Source: Pilaira anomala (Eukaryota; Mucoromycota; Mucoromycetes; Mucorales; Mucoraceae). From it: DNA of 64,000 bases. Of this stretch, positions 58,571-64,000 are shown piece by piece. The notes beneath the pieces are model-generated. The model was not told the DNA's origin, made no database searches, and was given only the letters and a program-made list of their open reading frames with translations. The stretch spans positions 62,001 through 126,000 of the forward strand of contig JAIXMQ010000015.1 of NCBI GenBank assembly GCA_025716855.1. Reading direction: 5' to 3'. The translations under genes and the position numbers were made by a program. The first letter of the stretch is position 1, and every line of letters begins with the position of its first letter.

Positions 58571-60292
58571 TCACAATTGAAAATAAAACATAAACTTATC
58601 TAGTAAGTGTTTTTAAAATATTTAAGCAGATATAGGTTTAAATGTATAATATTACAAACACACAATCACAAGAATATACAATAAGTTCAAAAAAAAAAAA
58701 CTTTCGAGAAGATAGTTCCCATATAAAGTATTCAGAATAAGTTTGTGGCATCTGAAATTAAACAAATTGCCTTGAAACCTGATGGCTTAACCTTTGAACA
58801 AAAGACAAATAAGTAAATATTAGGCCAAATTAATATGTATGTTGGTTTTTTTTTTGAAATATCAAAATACCTAAGCCTAACTATTATAACATTTCTTTTT
58901 ATAATATGTACAATGGTAGTGGGTAGGTTTTTGTCAGAGTGTGTTAGTGTACTTTAGGAAACAAAATGCGACTCAGAAATTTGATTATTTTTATCTAATG
59001 GCTTATATTTCATGAGAGCCAAATAAAGGCTACGCACAGAAAAAAAGCGTTTTACACTATTGTTGAACTCTCTTTTAACTTTTCTCGTCATTTGAGATCT
59101 TCGGCTTTAAAAGTGCTTTTTTTTCATATACCCAGTTTTCTTCATATAATGTGACATGTACACAAATATCCGGATATTTATCACAGAAGCTGTTAAAGAA
59201 ATAAAACGATAAGTGTAAGACAATGCGTGTGTAAGGTAAATTAAGAAGGGAAATCGTCACGGATTTTTTGGAGAAAAAAAAAACTATGTGCGGCATTTTA
59301 CTATTTATTCATAAAACATACTCATATACTTAAATGCATACACGCACTTTTTCATTCTCCAGAAACAACAGAGAAAAAAAAAACTATCAAGTAAGGCATA
59401 AAAAAACATGTGTCGTTCTATAAGTGATGTAGGAGATGTATGCCTCACAACGAGAAGCTTGCATAACACAGAAAAATTTGTGTGTACAGACTAGTGGATA
59501 ACGAGAAAAATTGGGTGAAACAAATATTGTGATGCTTTTTACGCCATATAAAAAAAATTCTATTGTTATTGTTTTACAAGGACATATGTTCTGTTTCCAA
59601 GCCGATGAGAATAAAGACTTTGTGCTATGATTCACTAGAAACAGTAGTTTATGTTTGCAAGAAAAAGACAAAAAGGAGGTTATATACTCTTGTATAAAAA
59701 AAACTATATCCCACTCCTTGATTCCAAGGAAGTATGTACATATATATATATTTAGAGAGAAATAAAGAGAGAGAGAATAAAGGAAAACCATAAGACTTTC
59801 ATGCACATCATGTATAATTTGAGATATATAGAAGAAAATATTATATGTATTAAATAAGTAACGATTACATAGTTGTTGAGGGAGAGAAGGAAAAAAATGA
59901 TCACGGAAAAAAATGATGGTATCCGTTCTGTTCTTGAAAAGAACAACAACAAATCCAGTGTAACGAAAAAAAAGGGAAAAAAAGAGAGGGAAAAAAGGTT
60001 TAAAAAAAAAAGAGGAGAGAGGGAAAGAGAGAAGGTGTAAAAAAAAAAAGGACAATAATAATAATAATACTATTCAAAATGTTATATTATTAGTACTATA
60101 CTTTTTTGTTTTTGTTTTTGTTTTGATGGATTGAAAAAACGAAAAGAGAATGGAAACAAAAAAATAAAATATATAAAAAAAGGGTATTATTATCATTAGA
60201 AAATGTCATTTTTTTTTTTTTTTGATGTCTGTTTGTATTTTTTTTCTTTTTTTTTGCCTTCTCTTTTGATATCAATTAACGAAACCATTGGT
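58571..60292. other. Gene-free region
   Basis: About 1.7 kb. A 222-residue Phe/Ser-rich minus-strand frame at 59387-60055 is low complexity and lacks splice or domain support. I see no gene. Confidence 0.5.
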
Positions 60293-61132
60293 TTAAAAAA
60301 GTACATAGGCTACAAATGAACCTACGACAAGGAGAGCTCCTTGACTGACTGCCAAAGCAGAAGCAGCAGAGTGTGTGTTTGTAGGAGTCGTTGTTGCAGT
60401 AGAAGCGGAGGTTGCGACAATGCTAGTTTGAACAATTGGTGTAGAAGTAGAAGCAACAGTACTTGTCCATGGAGCAATTGATCTACATAAAAATAAACAT
60501 ATTTGTTTAGCTTGTCCAGTTCGAAATATGTATATCAATATTCTTTTATTTTAGCTTACACATTAGCACCAGGCATAGAACAAACTCTTGCAACTAATCC
60601 TTCTTGTCTAGGGAAACCTTCGTCATTAGGACAGTTGTTCCAACAGGTCAATTTCTCCTTATTCCACTATTCAAGAAATGATGAGTTAGATTTAAAAGTT
60701 ATAATTTTTTTTTAAAAATAAGAAAAAAAAAAGAGGGGGAAGGCAGGACAGTAGGAGAATACATACTCTACACAAACATGCGAAATCTAATAAAGAAAAG
60801 CAGTAAATATTGTGTCACATGTAGTTATATTCTCGATTATACCTTGTTCCTGACAGGTCTTAATGTAATTATCTTCATTGTGCAAGCATAATTCGAAACT
60901 ATAGTTTTAAATTTTCGGTAATTAGATTTTATAAATAGATTTTTTTTTTTTTTCATCAATTTTTAACTTACGTGCTTTGTACTGCACAGGCAGATACTGC
61001 AGATGGAGTAGGAACAACTATAGCAACAGTAGTGGCAGCAGCAACGGGAGCAATAGAAGAAACGTTATTAATAACTTGAGCTGATACGGAAGCGACTAAA
61101 GCTGTGATGAATCCTAAAACTGTGAACTTCAT
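60293..61132 (-). CDS. Cys-rich GPI-anchored-type surface protein
   Basis: Five exons (60972-61132, 60843-60898, 60767-60786, 60560-60666, 60293-60482) give 177 residues. A signal peptide (MKFTVLGFITALVASVSA) is followed by an Ala/Val/Thr stretch. Then comes a domain with eight cysteines (SACAV, FELCL, KTCQE, FACLC, LTCWNNC, RVCSM), a Ser/Thr-rich stalk and a C-terminal hydrophobic tail (GALLVVGSFVAYVLF) fitting a GPI-attachment signal. Eight cysteines in a small secreted domain recall CFEM proteins, but the spacing is not a clear match. One exon is 20 nt. Likely location is the plasma membrane or cell wall. Confidence 0.72.
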
Positions 61133-61622
61133 TTTTTTTTATTTTATTATTACTATAATATTTTTGTTTTTTTGTGAATATAAAGCGAGAAAATAAAACA
61201 AAAAAAAAAGAGTGAAAGAGAGAAAGTAAAAGGTTAAAGAAAGGGAGCAAAAAAATAAAAGCAAGACAACGGTAGTTTATAAGGACCAAATATAATAAAG
61301 GGGAAGAGGAAACAAGACAGTGTGTAAGGGGGTTCTGAATTAGAGGGGAAGAGAAGCTCTTTATATTCGTTTGCATGTCAGATCTTCTATTTTGCTTCTA
61401 CCTGTTATAGAGTAGCAATAGAATATCACTCGTTACTATAATTATAATTGCATAGTACATGGATAAAATACAAATCGAATTCAATTATATCTCATAATAA
61501 CAATAAAAAAAATATGAAGAAAAAAAAAAGGACACCCCTTTAATTGAACAAAAAAAATATATAATAATATTATGTATATTCACATCTCATCTTATATAAG
61601 AAAACGAAAAAATAAAAAAAAA
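61133..61622. other. Spacer
   Basis: 490 bp of AT-rich DNA: 5' flank of the Cys-rich gene and 3' flank of the isomerase gene. A TATATAAAG-type box occurs on the minus strand near 61360. No gene seen. Confidence 0.5.
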
Positions 61623-62920
61623 CTACAATTTAGCTTTCTTGGCAGCTTTTCTCTTAGCTGCTTCCGCTATAATATGCTATTAGTATAGGTGATATCATGT
61701 TTGTCGTTCTTTTAAACTTACCCACAAAACGCATGATACTTTCAACTGAATCACTACTAGCCATACGTTCTCCCAACATTCTCATTTCCTCTTGGTTTAC
61801 CTTCTCGAGCAATTCACGGTCAACTCCCTTGATTAAATCTTTTGTTACCTTCAATGCTTCTGCTGAAAACTCGGCTGCATTGCCTGCTAATTCGAGAACT
61901 GTTTCACGGATTTTGTCTGCAGGAATCGTTCTGCTAACGAAACCACAATCAACCATCTCAGTAGCACTAAATTGTCTACCCATTAACTAATATAACACAT
62001 AGATATATATATATGTGAATAAACTTTTTTTTTAAAAAAATATATATACATATTTCCTTTACCAGCATTTCATTGGCTTTAGAAGGTCCCATGATTCTAA
62101 TGTATTTACAAAAACAATAAATAAACTATGACAAAAAATTCTATTTACAAATATGTTATTACCTTGGGAATAATAATGAAGAACAACCTTCAGCACAGAA
62201 AGCTAATATAACATTTGAACACAGACATAAGTTCACATAGTATAAAAAGGGGGATAGGATGTATTATATAATAATTACCAAGTTTCATGAAAGGGGTACT
62301 GAATGTTGTTTCCGGTGTACAATAGACTACATCACATAAACCAAGTGTAGTAGTGCCAAATCCAATGGCGGGACCTTTTTTTTTTTTTTTTTTTTTTGGC
62401 AATATAAAATTTGGTAAGCATTTTTACATCTTTTTCAAACTCCAAAAAATCTCATATTTACCATTGACAGCAGCAATTAAGAGCTTGGGAAACGCGATCA
62501 TTTCAGAAACAACGTCTCTATTAACCAGAATTTAGCAAAATATCTTTAATTCATTCAATAGTGTCACTCACGTTGTAGTTTGTCTTCTACGTGCCATCTC
62601 TTCTTCAATGTTCTCTTGCTCCATGTCAGGAAGTTGTAATTCCTGTCCTGAACTATAAAACTTACCACGACCTGTTAATACCACTACCTTTACATCCTCA
62701 CACTTGGCTGCCCATTGAAAAGCAGCAAGCCAGTCCTATATGATCAGATCAATATGATATATGTAGACGCTCTCTAAAAAAAAATGTGATATTTTACTCT
62801 ATAGGATTGAGGAGAAAGGGCATTGAATCTCTTTGGTCTATTATGAGCAATTTCTGCTACTCCATTAGGGAATAAAATGATTTCGATAGTTTCGAGTTTA
62901 GGAACCTGACTGGTAGACAT
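61623..62920 (-). CDS. Peroxisomal enoyl-CoA hydratase/isomerase
   Basis: Eight exons (62798-62920, 62572-62735, 62462-62517, 62279-62374, 62163-62202, 62063-62096, 61722-61986, 61623-61666) encode 273 residues, the usual crotonase length. Motifs: HNRPKRFNALSPQS, LTGRGKFYSSGQELQ (oxyanion-hole segment), LIAAVNGPAIGFGTT (second oxyanion-hole segment) and GLCDVVYCTPETTFSTPF. The C-terminus KKAKL ends in AKL, a good PTS1 signal, so the protein should enter peroxisomes. It most resembles delta3,delta2-enoyl-CoA isomerases needed for beta-oxidation of unsaturated fatty acids; hydratase activity cannot be excluded. One acceptor follows a 22-base T run on the plus strand. Confidence 0.88.
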
Positions 62921-63149
62921 GATAAATTAAGTAAAAAGAAAGAGAAAAAAAAAGGGCAAGAAGTAAAAAGATAAAAGAGAAAACCGGTTTTTTTTTTTTG
63001 TTTAAAATAGACAAAAGATTAAATCACAGTCCATAATATATTTTCCCCCACAATCTAAATAAGCACGTGAAATTAAGAACGATATGACAATAGAATGAAA
63101 TGAGCCAAACAAAAAGTATGAGTTTTTATTTTTGTTGCTAAGCAACGCT

Positions 63150-63836
63150 TTATCTGTAACGACGGAGAGAAAGAGTGTTGCGACGCTTCCAGGTGGCACG
63201 ACGACCAGAACCCTTGGTGTTGTTGAAACGATGACCCTTACCGTGACCACGAGACTTACGACCGATGGCAGTAAGACCACGAGCTTCACGACGCTTGTGA
63301 ACGGGGTTAGCGATCCAGTTGATGTGAGCATCACGACGGATAGCCTTGTGAGAAGGATCAACGAGGATAACTTCAAAGTACTTGTAAGTAGCATCTTGGT
63401 TAACCCAGTAAGAGTTCAAGACACGGAGGTTAGCACACTTACGACCGATACGTTCTTCGGCAGTAGAACGGAGAGAACGTTGATACTTGAGTTGGTTAAC
63501 ACCCTCATTGACGGGCTTACCGTAGGTAGCACCCTTGTGAACAGGTCTCTTACGACCACCACGACGAACACGGATACGGTAGATAACGAAACCTTGCTTG
63601 GCCTTGTAACCTAAACGACGAGCCTTATCGGGACGAGAAGGACGAGAAGCACGGGTAATGACATTCAATTGTCTATTGAGAGAGATTTAATTAATATCAC
63701 TTATTTCACTTGTCAACTCTCCTTTTTTTTCTATATTATTTTACCTGAATTCCCAACAACGGACACGGAGCAAGAAACGAGAAACATCAGATTGCTTCTT
63801 TCTGGAGAGCTCTTCCAAATATTTGTAAGCACCCAT
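63150..63836 (-). CDS. RPL15: 60S ribosomal protein eL15 (L15)
   Basis: Two exons (63745-63836, 63150-63672) give 204 residues, the standard length. It begins [20 protein letters not shown] and contains [33 protein letters not shown] and [19 protein letters not shown], all characteristic. It is a basic structural protein of the large ribosomal subunit. Strong codon bias matches that of the uL16 gene. The promoter lies toward the window edge and includes long T runs. Confidence 0.98.
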
Positions 63837-64000
63837 TGTAAATCTAATTTGAAAGAAGAAGATATCATTTAGTTTTTTTCTGTCATGTCTACATTTTTTT
63901 TTTTTTCTTCCAGTTCCTTTCTCATATCCTTTTTTTTTTTATTTTTTATTTTCCATCCATCTATTTTTTTTTTTCTTTCCACTTTTATTCATTCGCTCTA

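Noticed and set aside
59387..60055. Minus-strand 222-codon Phe/Ser-rich frame
   Set aside because: Low-complexity translation of T-rich DNA with no promoter, intron or domain evidence. The methionine-led part is not conserved-looking.
63132..63614. Plus-strand 160-codon Thr-rich frame opposite eL15
   Set aside because: Antisense shadow of the ribosomal gene.
1..64000. tRNA genes
   Set aside because: Read for B-box sequences of the GGTTCRANNCC type on both strands; none with a matching A box was found by eye.

Overview
The window is nuclear DNA of a filamentous fungus, most likely an early-diverging Mucoromycota species (Mucorales type). It is strongly AT-rich, with long A/T homopolymers between genes. 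Almost all genes carry many short introns (about 50-90 bp, GTRNGT...YAG). The gene set fits: bZIP with the fungal AP-1 signature, arrestin-like adaptor, GPI-type Cys-rich protein, peroxisomal enoyl-CoA isomerase. It also keeps genes that, as far as I recall, are missing from yeasts: a SANT-SWIRM-JAMM protein, a DHX34-type helicase and an RPEL protein. The species assignment is inference; no rRNA or tRNA gene was seen. Exon chains below were joined by hand from splice signals and reading frame, and every complete model sums to a multiple of three.

Left edge (1-6.6 kb) is repeat-rich. It holds the 3' end of a serine-recombinase-like gene, two arrays of an 11/12-bp minisatellite, a 23-bp-period GCGACAC repeat, and a 5'-truncated LINE with poly(A) tail and target-site duplication inserted in that repeat. 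No gene is visible from 4.5 to 6.6 kb.

6.7-26.7 kb: a winged-helix-like/PP2C fusion, an SRPBCC protein, a 3-kb gene-free stretch with possible structured RNA, a pepsin-like protein with altered catalytic motifs, a frameshifted orphan gene, an ER UDP-galactose-type transporter, an arrestin-like adaptor, F-actin capping protein alpha, a 7TM protein, a second type of degenerate pepsin-like protein, and an STK16-like kinase.

28.5-41 kb: bZIP factor divergent from galactokinase, ALDH7-type mitochondrial dehydrogenase, a small RPEL actin-binding protein with one motif per exon, a GDP-fucose-type transporter, and a MYSM1-like histone deubiquitinase. 43.5-52.6 kb: a Kelch membrane protein convergent with a 27-exon DHX34-like helicase whose open frame continues upstream. 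52.6-53.7 kb holds broken coding fragments and a second copy of the GCGACAC repeat.

54-64 kb: ribosomal protein uL16, a coiled-coil protein, the inverted paralogue of the first pepsin-like gene, a Cys-rich GPI-type surface protein, a PTS1 enoyl-CoA isomerase and ribosomal protein eL15. Gene functions do not form a cluster, but several touch sugar and cell-surface metabolism (galactokinase, two nucleotide-sugar transporters, Kelch and GPI proteins, three pepsin-like proteins). The most unusual points are the pepsin-like proteins with lost DTG glycines, the recombinase-like protein lacking its arginine motif, the winged-helix/PP2C fusion, and the coding extension upstream of the helicase.
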